A stretch of 64,000 nucleotides of DNA from Chloroflexota bacterium (GCA_004297395.1 SCUO01000093.1:1-64000); one strand, 5' to 3'. Shown: positions 1 through 11,001, counted from the first letter of the stretch. The notes: generated from the sequence alone by a model not told the origin. Numbers and translations are program-made.

Positions 1-383
1 ACCGAGGCCAGGCGCCAGCCGAGGATGACCAGGTTGAGGGTGAGGAGCGTGCCCATGACGGTCGGCGAGATGACCGATGCGAAGAGCCGCGCCGGGGACC
101 GGGTCGCCACGACCAGGATCCCGATTGCCAGCAGGAGGAGGACCGGCAGCCCGAACCACTGGGCGAGACGCCGCCGACCGTTGATGAGCTGGCCGAGGCC
201 GGGCAGGATCGCCGAGGCGAACGCCGCAATCGTCCGACGGATGTCGTCGGGGGCGAAGAACGCCTGGTCCCGGGTGGCGGCTCGACCGGCCGAGCGGCGG
301 CGTGGCGCGGCACTGACCGATCGTGTGGGGCGACGGGCCGCGTGGGTCTCCGGACCCGACGGCCGCACCCTCCGTGCGTGCAC
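1..383 (-). CDS. Multi-TM membrane protein, N-terminal part only (possibly LCP family)
   Basis: Reading leftwards off the window edge, the frame encodes a basic/polar N-terminus of about 45 residues, then a hydrophobic stretch with the motif 'LPGLGQLINGRRRLAQW' and two further membrane segments ('GLPVLLLLAIGILVVA', 'GTLLTLNLVILGW'). This motif and layout resemble the membrane-anchoring start of LytR-CpsA-Psr (LCP) glycopolymer ligases in high-GC Gram-positives and Chloroflexota, but the catalytic domain lies outside the window. I chose the GTG at 383, which has GGGGAG upstream; a GTG at 368 is also in frame. The ORF track misses this frame because it is open at the edge. It is certainly a membrane protein; the LCP assignment is a guess. 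Confidence 0.5.
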   Translation of the reverse strand, partial: MHARRVRPSGPETHAARRPTRSVSAAPRRRSAGRAATRDQAFFAPDDIRRTIAAFASAILPGLGQLINGRRRLAQWFGLPVLLLLAIGILVVATRSPARLFASVISPTVMGTLLTLNLVILGWRLAS

Positions 384-473
384 GTGCGTTCGAGCTCCCC
401 TGCGAGATTCGTCCGTACGGCCGGTCGGGCACTACCGTCCGCGGCCAGCATACCAGCGTCGCGGACGTGTGAT

Positions 474-493
474 GCAGTGCAGTGCAGTGCGGT
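474..493. repeat. GCAGT pentamer tandem repeat
   Basis: Three perfect GCAGT units are followed by one GCGGT. It lies about 90 bp upstream of the leftward membrane-protein start, so copy-number change would alter promoter-region spacing. It is short and may be chance. Confidence 0.5.
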
Positions 494-556
494 GTGGTCC
501 GTGTCGAACGGCCGTCCGAACGCCCCCAACGCCCCACGAACGTCCCGTCCCAGGGA

Positions 557-598
557 GACGCCGGACGGACCGCTCTGCCTGCCTGTCCGTCCGGCGTC
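557..598. repeat. Perfect 14-bp inverted repeat (hairpin)
   Basis: GACGCCGGACGGAC at 557-570 is exactly complementary to GTCCGTCCGGCGTC at 585-598, with a 14-nt pyrimidine-rich loop. There is no T-run on either side. It sits between a leftward gene start and a rightward tRNA, so it is not placed as a terminator for either. It could be a 5'-UTR structure, a small RNA or a large operator. Confidence 0.7.
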
Positions 599-730
599 AT
601 GCCCAAGACGTCGTCCGATCAGGGAACGGTTCCCACCTCGTCGCGCGGCGTCGATGCCTGGCCGGTGAGGCCGCGGCTGGCCGGCGTGTCGGCGGCTCCG
701 GGAGTCCGAGGTCGTATGATCGGGCCGCCT

Positions 731-806
731 CGGGGTGTGGCGTAGTTGGTAACGCACGTGCTTTGGGAGCACGAGATCGTCGGTTCGAGTCCGACCACCC
801 CGACCA
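731..806 (+). tRNA. tRNA-Pro (anticodon TGG)
   Basis: Acceptor CGGGGTG pairs with CACCCCG. The anticodon arm is CGTGC-TTTGGGA-GCACG, placing TGG at positions 34-36, and the T arm is GTCGG-TTCGAGT-CCGAC. The 3' CCA is encoded (804-806). A second proline tRNA (CGG) lies at 18.4 kb. Confidence 0.93.
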
Positions 807-924
807 CGCCCAATCGGCGGCGGCGGCGGCGGGCCAGGTCGTGGCTCACCGCGGGTCGTGCGGACCCGGCGTTCGGGCCGTCCGGCCCCTGCCCAGCCGC
901 GGGGCGGCGCCCGAGGATCGGGCC

Positions 925-1275
925 ATGCACATCCTGATCATCGTCAACGACGGCCCGTACGGCACCGAGCGTTCGTACAACGGCCTCCGCCTGGCGCTCG
1001 CCCTGGCGAAGGTCGAGGGCACGACGGTCCGGGTCTTCCTCATGGCCGACGCGGTTGCCTGCGCCAAGCCCGGCCAGACGACGCCCGAGGGCTACTACAA
1101 CATCGGCCGGATGCTGAAGGGCCTCGCGACCCGGGGCGTGCAGATCGGCGCCTGCGGCTCGTGCATGGACGCTCGCGGCTACACGGAATCCGACCTCGCC
1201 GAGGGCGTCACCCGCTCATCCATGCCCGAGCTCGCCGCCTGGACGATCGAGGCCGGCAAGGTCGTCACCTTCTGA
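925..1275 (+). CDS. DsrE/DsrF-like sulfur-relay family protein
   Basis: Encodes 116 residues, the normal length for the DsrE/F/YchN fold. The start 'MHILIIVNDGPYGTERSYNGLRLALAL' is the family's beta1-loop-alpha1 element. The centre has 'VRVFLMADAVACA', and 'GVQIGACGSCMDARG' carries two cysteines where family members have their sulfur-handling or redox Cys. Such cytoplasmic proteins bind persulfide sulfur or act as small redox adaptors. ATG 925 is chosen because the homologous domain begins there; the 416-aa ORF in the track is an unrelated upstream extension. Its stop overlaps the convergent cyclase stop by 11 nt. The partner is unknown. Confidence 0.82.
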   Translation: MHILIIVNDGPYGTERSYNGLRLALALAKVEGTTVRVFLMADAVACAKPGQTTPEGYYNIGRMLKGLATRGVQIGACGSCMDARGYTESDLAEGVTRSSMPELAAWTIEAGKVVTF

Positions 1276-2497
1276 CCGGCCCGTCGAGCGGGCCGAGGAG
1301 CAGGTACGCCCGCAACCGGCCCTTGCCCTTGATCGCCACCTCGCCTCGATCCTCGAAGCGGTAGGCCTCGCGGAGGCGCTGGTACGTCGCCTCGGTGACC
1401 TGGATCCGGCCCGGCAGGCCGTGCGATTCCATCCGGCTGGCGGTGTTGACCGTGTCGCCCCAGAGGTCGTAGATGAAGCGCCGCCGGCCGATGACCCCGG
1501 CGATGACCGGGCCGCTGTCCATCCCGATCCTGATGTCGAGACCCAGATCCAGGGCGGCCGACAGCCGGGCGACCTCGGCCAGCATCTCGAGGGCCATGTC
1601 GGCGGCGGCGCTGGCGTGGTCGTCACGGGGGTCCGGCAGGCCGGACGCGACCATGTAGGCGTCGCCGATGGTCTTGATCTTCTCGAGGCCGTGCCGCTCA
1701 GCGAGGTTGTCGAAGGCGCTGAAGATCTCGTCGAGGACGCCGACCACCCGGGCCGGCCCGGTTCGCTCGGTGAACGGCGTGAAGTCGACGACGTCGGCGA
1801 ACAGGACGGTCACGGCATCGTGGTGCTCGGCGATCGTCCCGGAGTCGCGCTTCAGACGCTCCGCGATCGACTTCGGCAGGACGTTGAGGAGGAGCGCCTC
1901 GGAGCTCGCCATGGCCGCGTCACGAGCCCTGATCGCGTACTGGAGGAGCAGGTACGAGGTGACCGCGACGCCCGAGATGTTGAGGACGAAGAACGCCGTC
2001 GTGATCGCGGCCGGGATCGTCGCCGCCCGTTGCGAGACGAAGGGCTCGGCCAGCCCGGAAGCGACCGTCAGCCCGATGAACACGATGAACGACGGGATCG
2101 CCTCTCGGGCGCTGAAGAAGAACAGCGCCCCGAGGGCGCTGACGAGCGCCCACAGGCTCACCGCGCTCGAGGCGGCGTACCCGCCCAGGCTCCATTGGAG
2201 CAGGAACGGCAGCAGCATCATCAGGACTAGCTGGCTGGATCGGAAGAAGCGGTAGTCCTTCGTCCGGGCAAACCAGGTGAGGCTGAGGATGGACACGACC
2301 TGGTAGGCGAACGGGATTGCCGCCGAGACCGGCAGGCCGAGGGCCAGGTACGTCCCGACCCAGAACACGGCCAGCGTCGTTACGACGACCGAGGCCAGGG
2401 TCAGGCTGACCTTCCGGACACGGACCTCGTCCGAATCGGTGGCACTGACGCCGATGAAGGCGAGGGCCTCGATCAGCCGGCGCAGACGCACGACCAC
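1265..2497 (-). CDS. Six-TM class III adenylate cyclase
   Basis: About 410 residues: a membrane domain of six predicted helices (for example 'LVLMMLLPFLLQW', 'FIVFIGLTVASGL') followed by a class III cyclase catalytic domain. Metal-binding aspartates are in 'VLFADVVDFT', the purine-specifying Lys is in 'EKIKTIGDAYM', and 'YDLWGDTVNTASRM' carries the Asp typical of ATP rather than GTP cyclases plus the transition-state Asn and Arg. It therefore probably makes cAMP at the membrane in response to an unknown cue. The ORF is open up to 2671, but that would overlap the divergent LLM gene. I prefer a GTG around 2497 or 2491, just ahead of the 'RLRRLIEALAF' segment. Its neighbours give no regulatory clue. 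Confidence 0.83.
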   Translation of the reverse strand: MVVRLRRLIEALAFIGVSATDSDEVRVRKVSLTLASVVVTTLAVFWVGTYLALGLPVSAAIPFAYQVVSILSLTWFARTKDYRFFRSSQLVLMMLLPFLLQWSLGGYAASSAVSLWALVSALGALFFFSAREAIPSFIVFIGLTVASGLAEPFVSQRAATIPAAITTAFFVLNISGVAVTSYLLLQYAIRARDAAMASSEALLLNVLPKSIAERLKRDSGTIAEHHDAVTVLFADVVDFTPFTERTGPARVVGVLDEIFSAFDNLAERHGLEKIKTIGDAYMVASGLPDPRDDHASAAADMALEMLAEVARLSAALDLGLDIRIGMDSGPVIAGVIGRRRFIYDLWGDTVNTASRMESHGLPGRIQVTEATYQRLREAYRFEDRGEVAIKGKGRLRAYLLLGPLDGPVRR

Positions 2498-2638
2498 CCC
2501 CACGGGCTCGGAAGCTCGTCGGCCAACGAGCCAGGAATGTCGCCGGGCGGTTCCCGGCGGCACCGCCAATTCTGCGGCCTCGGGCGCCCGCGCTGCCGCG
2601 CGGATGTCCACTGCTGCTACGCTCCGGGTGTGGAGGCA

Positions 2639-3565
2639 ATGGGGGGCCGACCGCTCCGGGTGGGCGTGCAACTACCCGAGGTCGAGCGGGAGGTCCGCTG
2701 GCCGGAGTACGTCGCGATGGCGCGCCGGGCCGAGGAGCTCGGCTATGACTCGCTGTGGCTCGGCGATCATCTCCTGTACCGCTTCGACGACGGCACGAGC
2801 CACGGGCCCTGGGAGGCGTGGACGATGCTCGCGGCGATCGCCGCGTCCACCTCCCGGATCACGATCGGGCCACTCGTCGCGGCGACCGCGTTCCACAACC
2901 CGGCAATGCTCGCCAAGATGGCGGCCACGGTCGACGAGATCAGCGGCGGGCGGCTCGTCCTGGGCCTCGGCGCGGGCTGGAACGAGACCGAGTTCCGGGC
3001 CTTCGGCTTCCCGTTCGACCACCGGGTCGACCGGTTCGAGGAGGCCTTCACGATCATCCGGACGCTGCTCCGCGACGGCGCCATCGACTTCGACGGCAAG
3101 TACTTCCAGGCCCGCGACTGCGAGCTCCTGCCGCGCTCGCCTCGGCCGGGCGGGCCGCCGCTCCTCATCGGCAGCAAGGGCGAGCGGATGCTCCGGATCA
3201 CGCTGCCGCACGTCGACGCCTGGAACGTCTGGTTCAGCGACACCGACAACTCGCCGGCGGGCGTCCCGCCGCTCCGCGACCTCGTCGATCGGATCGCCCG
3301 CGAGGTCGGCCGGGATCCGGCCACGATCGAGCGGAGCGTCGCGGTCCAGGTCCGGCTGCCGGGCGGCATCGGGCGGGTCCAGGGCGCCTACGCCGAGCCC
3401 CGCTTCACGCCCCTGGCGGGAACCCCCGACGAGATGGCCGAGGAGCTCCGCGCCTACGCCCGACAGGGGCTCGCCGAGGTCCAGGCGGTGCTCGATCCCA
3501 TCACCCTCGAATCGATCGAGGCGTTCGCCAGCGTTCTGGAACGCCTGGACGCCGGCAGCAGCTGA
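2639..3565 (+). CDS. LLM class (F420- or FMN-dependent) oxidoreductase
   Basis: 308 residues with the luciferase-like monooxygenase TIM barrel. The N-terminal strand is 'RVGVQLPEVE', 'ARRAEELGYDSLWLGDHLL' is the characteristic first helix/strand, 'GRLVLGLGAGWNETEFRAFG' is the family signature, and 'PPLLIGSKGERMLRI' is late in the barrel. Such enzymes transfer hydride between coenzyme F420 (or FMNH2) and a substrate in the cytosol. The substrate cannot be deduced. ATG 2639 has GGAGG directly upstream. Transcription diverges from the adenylate cyclase. Confidence 0.88.
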   Translation: MGGRPLRVGVQLPEVEREVRWPEYVAMARRAEELGYDSLWLGDHLLYRFDDGTSHGPWEAWTMLAAIAASTSRITIGPLVAATAFHNPAMLAKMAATVDEISGGRLVLGLGAGWNETEFRAFGFPFDHRVDRFEEAFTIIRTLLRDGAIDFDGKYFQARDCELLPRSPRPGGPPLLIGSKGERMLRITLPHVDAWNVWFSDTDNSPAGVPPLRDLVDRIAREVGRDPATIERSVAVQVRLPGGIGRVQGAYAEPRFTPLAGTPDEMAEELRAYARQGLAEVQAVLDPITLESIEAFASVLERLDAGSS

Positions 3566-3636
3566 TCGCGGGGGCGCCGGACATGGTGGAATAGGCGCCG
3601 AACCGACCCCCGGGCAAGGAAGTGGAAAGGACGAGG

Positions 3637-4116
3637 ATGCCGAACGGCCGATCAGGACTCCGGCGCCAGGACGAGCTCTCGCCGCTCGACAAGCGGATCA
3701 TCGAGCACCTCCAGGCCGACGGGCGCCGACCGTTCACCCAGATCGCGCATGAGCTGGGCGTCTCCGAGGCCGCCGTGCGGGCTCGGACGAACCGGCTCAT
3801 CGAGCGCGGGATCCTCCAGGTCGTTGGCGTCGCCGACCCGGGCAAGCTCGGCTTCCAGCAGGCCCTCATCGGCATCCGCTGCCAGCCCGGCCGGCTCGTG
3901 GCCGTGGCCGAGGCGCTGGCCGAGCTGCCCGAGGTCGACTACGTCGTCGTGACCACCGGCCGCTTCGACATCCTCATCGAGACCGTGTCCGAGGACAACG
4001 AGGGCCTCCTCCGCTTCCTGACGGACCGCCTCCAAGCGATCGACGGCGTCCGCGACAGCGAGACGTTCACCTACCTCCGCCTGGTCAAGCAGACCTACCA
4101 GTTCGGGAGTCGCTGA
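3637..4116 (+). CDS. Lrp/AsnC family transcriptional regulator
   Basis: 159 residues. An N-terminal winged HTH ('LSPLDKRIIEHLQADGRRPFTQ' ... 'VSEAAVRARTNRLIERGIL') is followed by the AsnC/RAM effector domain ('VDYVVVTTGRFDILIETVSED', 'GVRDSETFTYLRLVKQTY'). Family members are octameric DNA-binding proteins that sense amino acids or related metabolites. ATG 3637 is preceded by AAGGACGAGG; the ATG-less extension to 3622 is not needed. It lies one base before the diguanylate cyclase, so the two are probably co-transcribed and translationally coupled. Confidence 0.9.
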   Translation: MPNGRSGLRRQDELSPLDKRIIEHLQADGRRPFTQIAHELGVSEAAVRARTNRLIERGILQVVGVADPGKLGFQQALIGIRCQPGRLVAVAEALAELPEVDYVVVTTGRFDILIETVSEDNEGLLRFLTDRLQAIDGVRDSETFTYLRLVKQTYQFGSR

Positions 4117-4117
4117 C

Positions 4118-5452
4118 ATGCCATCGGCGGCGCTGATGGTCATCATCGCCGCGGCGATCATGGTCAACGTCGTCGTCATGGGCGCGATCGTCATCCCGCC
4201 GCTCGTCGGGCGGCGGAGCCCGCTGGCCTCGGTCGGCGAGCCCGAGACCGACGCCCGCGAGCTCGAGCGGATCGACCAGGCGGCGCTCATCGGCGGCCTC
4301 GTCGGCCGGCCGGGCGAGGACCGGGCGACGTACGACCGGATCGTCCGGATCGTGAGCTGGGCGTTCCTCTTGTCGACCGCGGTCGTCGTCGGGACGAGCG
4401 GGCTCTGGCCGGCCACGACCCCCGCGATCTTCCTGCTGCTCGGGGTTGCCGGCGGCATCGTCCTCCTGGTCCACGATCTCCTGCCGCCGGCCGCGCTGGG
4501 CGCCGCGAAGTACGTCCTGGAGGGTACGGTCGCGCTGACCTTCGCGACCCTGCTCGTCCTCCTCACCGGCGGTCACGAGAGCCCGTTCTTCTTCACCTTC
4601 CCGCTCATCGTCGGGGCGGCCGCGCTCGTCGTCCGACCGACCGCCACGTTCGTCCTGGCGATCGCGGCCGCGGCCGGCTACATCGTGGCCACGAGCCTCG
4701 GCAGCGGGCCGGCGACGCCCGTCCAGCTGGCGACCGTGGCCATTGACCTGACGGCCCTCTTCCTGCTCGCCTACGTCGGCTCGGTCATCGGGCGGGAGCA
4801 GCGCCGGTCCCGTGACGCGGCCCTCCGGCTGTCGGCCGTGGATCCCCTCACCGGGCTCTTCAATCGATCCTTCTTCTTTGCCGCCCTGGAGCGCGAGATG
4901 GCCCGGAGCGCCCGGTCCGGGCGCGGCTTCTGCCTCCTCATGCTCGATCTCGACGAGCTCAAGGCGATCAACGACCGGGCCGGCCACCATGCCGGCGACG
5001 CGGCCCTCAGGGCCGTGGCCGACACGATCAAGGGCGGGATCCGTCGGATCGACGTCGCCGCACGCTACGGCGGCGACGAGTTCGTGGCCCTCCTCCCCGA
5101 GACGGACCCGACGGGCGGCTGGGTGCTGGCCGAGAAGATCCGGATCGGGGTCGCAGGGCGGCTGATCGACGACCTCGTCGAGCCCCCGACCGTGTCGGTC
5201 GGCGTCGTGTCGTTCCCGCGGGATGGTGCCTCGGCCGACGCCCTGATGATCAGCGCCGACCGGGCGATGTACGCCTCCAAGCGGGCCGGCCGGAACCGCG
5301 TCGCAGGCCCGGAATCCATCACCACCACCGCGATTGAGGAGGCCGTCGAGCCGTCGACCACGGCCCGGCCGGCCGATGCCGCGGCGGGGGTCCCGGTGAT
5401 GGCCGAGGACGGCCGGGCCACCCGTCCGGAGGCGGTCGAGCCGCCGGTGTAG
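4118..5452 (+). CDS. Membrane-bound diguanylate cyclase (GGDEF)
   Basis: 444 residues. The N-terminal half contains about six hydrophobic helices (for example 'AFLLSTAVVVGTSGLW', 'LATVAIDLTALFLLAYVG'). The C-terminal GGDEF domain begins at 'VDPLTGLFNRSFFF'. The active site is 'RYGGDEFVALLPE', and RRID lies five residues before it, matching the RxxD inhibitory site for product feedback. It is predicted to make c-di-GMP from GTP. A proline/alanine-rich tail follows the domain. Its start is one base after the Lrp stop. A 23-codon ORF (5464-5535) between this gene and resB has no supporting features. Confidence 0.9.
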   Translation: MPSAALMVIIAAAIMVNVVVMGAIVIPPLVGRRSPLASVGEPETDARELERIDQAALIGGLVGRPGEDRATYDRIVRIVSWAFLLSTAVVVGTSGLWPATTPAIFLLLGVAGGIVLLVHDLLPPAALGAAKYVLEGTVALTFATLLVLLTGGHESPFFFTFPLIVGAAALVVRPTATFVLAIAAAAGYIVATSLGSGPATPVQLATVAIDLTALFLLAYVGSVIGREQRRSRDAALRLSAVDPLTGLFNRSFFFAALEREMARSARSGRGFCLLMLDLDELKAINDRAGHHAGDAALRAVADTIKGGIRRIDVAARYGGDEFVALLPETDPTGGWVLAEKIRIGVAGRLIDDLVEPPTVSVGVVSFPRDGASADALMISADRAMYASKRAGRNRVAGPESITTTAIEEAVEPSTTARPADAAAGVPVMAEDGRATRPEAVEPPV

Positions 5453-5548
5453 GATCGGGGGCCATGACCGGCCCCCGCGATCCCCGGCGGATCCTCCCCG
5501 AGCCTGCCTGCGCTCCGGCGCGCGGCGACGCCTGACCGCGGAGCATCG

Positions 5549-7066
5549 ATGTCCACGCTGACCGCGGGCCGGTCGGCGGACCGGCCGGGAGATGGGATCG
5601 GCGCCCGCCTCGACGCCGTCTGGCTGGCGATCTGGCGGCTGTTCACGTCGGTGAACTTCGCCGTCCTCCAGATCATCGTCCTGGCCCTCCTCGCCGTCGT
5701 CGGGATGACGATCCGGCAGCTGCCCGGCTTCGCCTTCCGCTCGGCCGGCGACTACGCCGCGGCGATGGCCGACATCCACGCCCGCTACGACACCGTCCTC
5801 GGAGCGGGCGTGGTGGATGCCATGGAGCGCCTCCAGCTGTTCCACGTCTTCAGCTCGACCTGGTTCACGATCGGGCTCCTGGTCCTCATCCTGTCGATCG
5901 TCATCTGCACGATCGACCGGACGCCCCGCCTGTGGCGGATGGCGTCGGAGATCCGGGTCGTCCAGCCCGATGCGTACTTCGATCCGAAGCTGCCCGACCG
6001 GGTCCGGCTCGCCGGCGGCGAGACGGCACCCGATGCCGCGGCCGTGCGCTCGATCCTCCGCCGCCGGCGATTCGCCGTCCGGGCGACCGAGATCGACGGA
6101 GTCACCTACCTCTACGGTGATCGCAACCGCTGGACGAAGCTGGCGACGCTCGTCAGCCATCTCGGGCTCATCCTCTTCCTCATCGCCGCCGCGGTGACCT
6201 CGCGGCTCGGCGACGAGCAGGGCCTCGTCGTCGCCGAGGGCGACACCCTGACGGTCCAGCCCATCGGGACACCGGGCCTGCTCCTCGTCCGGAACAACGG
6301 CTTCGAGGCGCCCGGCCTGTTCGAGGACGGCGTGGCGTTCGACTTCGTCACCGACCTGTCCGTCTACCGCGACGGCGCGCTCCTGGCCCGCAAGCAGATC
6401 CGTGTCAACGATCCCCTGAGCGCCGGCGGCTACACCTTCCACCAGAACGGCTTCGGGCCGGCGCCGAACCTCCGCCTCCGCGACCTCGAGGGAGCGGTCC
6501 TGTGGTCCGGCCCGGTGCCGATGACCGACCAGGCTGGCGGCCTGCCCTTCGGGACCCTGGCGGTCCCCGGCCGCGACCTGGGGCTCCAGCTCCTGCTCGA
6601 CCGGACGTCGGCCGGCGTGGGGACGCTCCTCATCCTCCCGTACATCGTGATCGGGACGAACCCCGACGGGACGCCGGAGATCGAGACGGGCTTCCCGCTC
6701 ACGGTCACGAACGGGGCGACGGCCGAGTTCGAGGCGCTCGACCTCGAGGTCACCCTCGACGGTTTCAGCGAGTACACCCTCCTCATCGCCAAGCGCGACC
6801 CGGGCCAGGGGTTCGTGTGGTTCGCGTTCGGGGCGCTCATCGTGGGCCTGTCGATCACCTTCTACCTGCCTCGACGGCGCGTCTGGGCACGGCTCGCCCC
6901 GGACGGCGAGCTGGCGCTGGTCGGTCGGTCAGACCGGTACGTCGACTTCGACCGCGAGTTCGGGCGGCTCGTCGACGACCTCGTGGCGGCACGGGGGGTC
7001 GGGCCGGGTGCGGCGCGAGGCGGGGCGCGAGACGGGGCGCCCGAATCGGGAGCCGGCCATGCCTGA
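5549..7066 (+). CDS. resB: Cytochrome c biogenesis protein ResB
   Basis: 505 residues, normal for ResB/Ccs1 of system II cytochrome c maturation, which with CcsA delivers and ligates heme on the outer face of the membrane. TM helices are at 'FAVLQIIVLALLAVVGM', 'WFTIGLLVLILSIVICTI', 'LATLVSHLGLILFLIAAAV' (with the conserved His) and near the C-terminus 'FVWFAFGALIVGLSITFYLPRRRVW'. The large extracytoplasmic domain between helices 3 and 4 contains the family segment 'GGYTFHQNGFGPAPNLRL'. No ccsA/resC is in the window. The stop overlaps the next gene's start by 8 nt. Confidence 0.92.
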   Translation: MSTLTAGRSADRPGDGIGARLDAVWLAIWRLFTSVNFAVLQIIVLALLAVVGMTIRQLPGFAFRSAGDYAAAMADIHARYDTVLGAGVVDAMERLQLFHVFSSTWFTIGLLVLILSIVICTIDRTPRLWRMASEIRVVQPDAYFDPKLPDRVRLAGGETAPDAAAVRSILRRRRFAVRATEIDGVTYLYGDRNRWTKLATLVSHLGLILFLIAAAVTSRLGDEQGLVVAEGDTLTVQPIGTPGLLLVRNNGFEAPGLFEDGVAFDFVTDLSVYRDGALLARKQIRVNDPLSAGGYTFHQNGFGPAPNLRLRDLEGAVLWSGPVPMTDQAGGLPFGTLAVPGRDLGLQLLLDRTSAGVGTLLILPYIVIGTNPDGTPEIETGFPLTVTNGATAEFEALDLEVTLDGFSEYTLLIAKRDPGQGFVWFAFGALIVGLSITFYLPRRRVWARLAPDGELALVGRSDRYVDFDREFGRLVDDLVAARGVGPGAARGGARDGAPESGAGHA

Positions 7067-8663
7067 CCTCGCCGAGCTCGGCGCGGCGCTCTACCCGGGC
7101 GCTCCCCGGGTCGAGGGCCCGAGCCGCGGCCCGATCGCCTGGGTCCGGGTCATGCGGGCCAGGGTCCCGGCCTTCGATGCGCTCGAGGCGGGCGACCTGG
7201 CGATCGTGCCCGCCGCGGCCCTCGCGGTCGTCGCGTCGGGACCGGAGGAGGTGCAGGCCCTCGCCGAGGGGTGCGCCGCCGCCGGTGTCTCGGGGGTGGT
7301 CCTCGTGGAGGCCGACGCGGACGCCGACCTCGACGGGGCGGCGCCGCGCACGATCACCCTGGCTGCGGACCTGGCCCGTGTCGGGGTGCCGGTCCTCCGC
7401 CTCGGCCAGGCCGATGCCGGCGAGCTCGAGCGGAGCATCATCGGCTACCTCCTCACCCAGGGCGCCGAGCTCGAACGGCAGGCCGCCGCGCTCGAGCATC
7501 GCCTCGACCGGGTCGCCCTCGACGGCGGCGGCCCGACGGCCCTCGTGGCCGCGATTGCCGGCTTCTTCGGCCGGGCGGTGGCCCTCGAGGGTCGCCGCGG
7601 CGACGCGCTGGCAGTCCACGCCCCGGCGGAGATCCCGGACACGGCCCTGGCCGCCGCCCGCTACCAGGCAAAGCCGCGCGGCGCCGTTGCATTCCGGGTG
7701 CCGCTTCCGGCCCCGGCGCCGCCCGACGCGGCGCCACCACCCGTCGCCGGCGACCGGACCCGCACCGCCGGGTCGCCGTCAGGCGGTGGCTCCGGCCCGC
7801 GACGAGACGGAGGCCGGGCCCCGGCCCCGGCCGGCAGCCTGGTCCTGCTCGGCGACAGGCCGCCGACCGATCTCGAGCGGCTCGCGGTCGGCCGGATCGT
7901 CGGCCTCCTGGCGCTCGAGCTGTCCCGGGACGAGGCCGTCCGGCGGGCTCGTGACGCCGCTCGGCGGGCCGAGTCCCTGCCACCGGCCGGGCCGCCCTGG
8001 ATCGTCCTGCTGGCTCGCCAGCGGGTGCCCGGCGCGGGCGACGACACGCCGGTCGCGCGCGAGCGGCGGGAGGCAACCCGCCGGGAGCTCCGGCTCCTCG
8101 CCCCCGCCCGGCGCCTGGCCCTTCGCGGCGATGCGGATTCGCTCGAGGTCCGGGCGGTCGTGGCGGTCGACGCGCCGGGCGGACCCGACTCGGATGGCCG
8201 GGCCATCGGCTCGCGGATCGCCGCCTTCCTCGGCCGGACGGTGGCTCTCTCCCGGCCGTTCGACAGCGCCACGGACCGGCCGGGGGCAGAAGCCGATGCC
8301 CGCGCCGTCCTGGAGGTGGCCGAGGCACTCCCCGGCGCCGGGCCCGTGGTCCACGCCGCCCGACTGCCCGTCTATCGGCTGTTGGGCGCCCTGCACAACC
8401 TTCGGGACGGGGAGCGACTGGCACGGGCCCTGCTCGAGCCGCTCCTCGCCGGCCGTCCGGACGTCCGCACCGAGCACCTCGCCACGTTGCGAGCGATCCT
8501 CGATGGCGGCGGGGTGGGCGACGCGGCCGCCGCGCTGGGGATCCATCGCAACACGGTGACCTACCGCCTCGGCCGGATCGAGGAGCTGAGCGGCTGGGAC
8601 CTGGCGGATCCTGAGCTGCGCCTCGCCCTCAGGGTGGCTCTGCAATTTGTGCAGGATCAATAG
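7059..8663 (+). CDS. PucR/CdaR-like transcriptional regulator
   Basis: 534 residues. The C-terminal HTH 'GVGDAAAALGIHRNTVTYRLGRIEELSGWDL' is the PucR C-terminal HTH, preceded by a GGDEF-like degenerate central domain and an N-terminal sensory region ('GDLAIVPAAALAVV', 'TLAADLARVGVPVLRLG'). A low-complexity Pro/Gly linker lies near residues 220-265. PucR/CdaR proteins respond to small metabolites, often nitrogen or carbon sources. ATG 7059 overlaps the resB stop. Two glutamine synthetase genes start 188 nt downstream, with a direct repeat between, which suggests, but does not show, that it regulates ammonium assimilation. Confidence 0.82.
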   Translation: MPDLAELGAALYPGAPRVEGPSRGPIAWVRVMRARVPAFDALEAGDLAIVPAAALAVVASGPEEVQALAEGCAAAGVSGVVLVEADADADLDGAAPRTITLAADLARVGVPVLRLGQADAGELERSIIGYLLTQGAELERQAAALEHRLDRVALDGGGPTALVAAIAGFFGRAVALEGRRGDALAVHAPAEIPDTALAAARYQAKPRGAVAFRVPLPAPAPPDAAPPPVAGDRTRTAGSPSGGGSGPRRDGGRAPAPAGSLVLLGDRPPTDLERLAVGRIVGLLALELSRDEAVRRARDAARRAESLPPAGPPWIVLLARQRVPGAGDDTPVARERREATRRELRLLAPARRLALRGDADSLEVRAVVAVDAPGGPDSDGRAIGSRIAAFLGRTVALSRPFDSATDRPGAEADARAVLEVAEALPGAGPVVHAARLPVYRLLGALHNLRDGERLARALLEPLLAGRPDVRTEHLATLRAILDGGGVGDAAAALGIHRNTVTYRLGRIEELSGWDLADPELRLALRVALQFVQDQ

Positions 8664-8776
8664 ATTCTGAGCCCACCCTCGGTCTGCAACACCGGTAACA
8701 CGAGGACGCGAGCCCGTTACGATGGTCAGAACAACGCATGGTCGCCGGTTGATCGTGCGTTCGGCACAAGATCGCG

Positions 8777-8828
8777 CCCGGCAGTCGAGACCCCGCAGGT
8801 CGGGGCCTTGATCGCCCGGCAGTCGAGA
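8777..8828. promoter_or_regulatory. Direct repeat plus hairpin upstream of GSIII
   Basis: CCCGGCAGTCGAGA occurs exactly at 8777-8790 and 8815-8828, 38 bp apart, within longer imperfect copies beginning GATCGC. Between them CCCCGcaggtCGGGG (8791-8805) can form a hairpin. The second copy ends 23 bp before the GSIII start. The layout suits a tandem regulator site or leader control; the binding protein is unknown, with the adjacent PucR-like gene as the obvious candidate. Confidence 0.55.
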
Positions 8829-8851
8829 ACCGCTGCGTCCACAGGAGAGAC

Positions 8852-10996
<2,145 letters not shown>

Positions 10997-11001
10997 TCGG
11001 C

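Larger units (their letters stand above)
384..730. other. Intergenic region with repeat and hairpin, no gene
   Basis: This gap lies between the leftward membrane protein and the rightward tRNA-Pro. The ORF-track entries here have arginine/proline-rich translations typical of shadow frames. It contains a short GCAGT tandem repeat and a 14-bp inverted repeat, listed separately. I see no coding gene. Confidence 0.6.

Noticed and set aside
25-1275. 416-aa plus-strand ORF ending in the DsrE-like protein
   Set aside because: It crosses the tRNA-Pro gene and only the last 116 residues are a real domain.
5464-5535. 23-codon ORF before resB
   Set aside because: Pro/Arg-rich, no ribosome site, no known leader role.
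4085-6442. 785-aa minus-strand ORF opposite the diguanylate cyclase and resB
   Set aside because: Asp/Arg/Gly-rich composition and no domain; the plus strand encodes clear GGDEF and ResB proteins.
8664-8851. Glutamine riboswitch ahead of GSIII
   Set aside because: I see the direct repeat and a small hairpin but not the conserved core of the glnA or downstream-peptide motifs.
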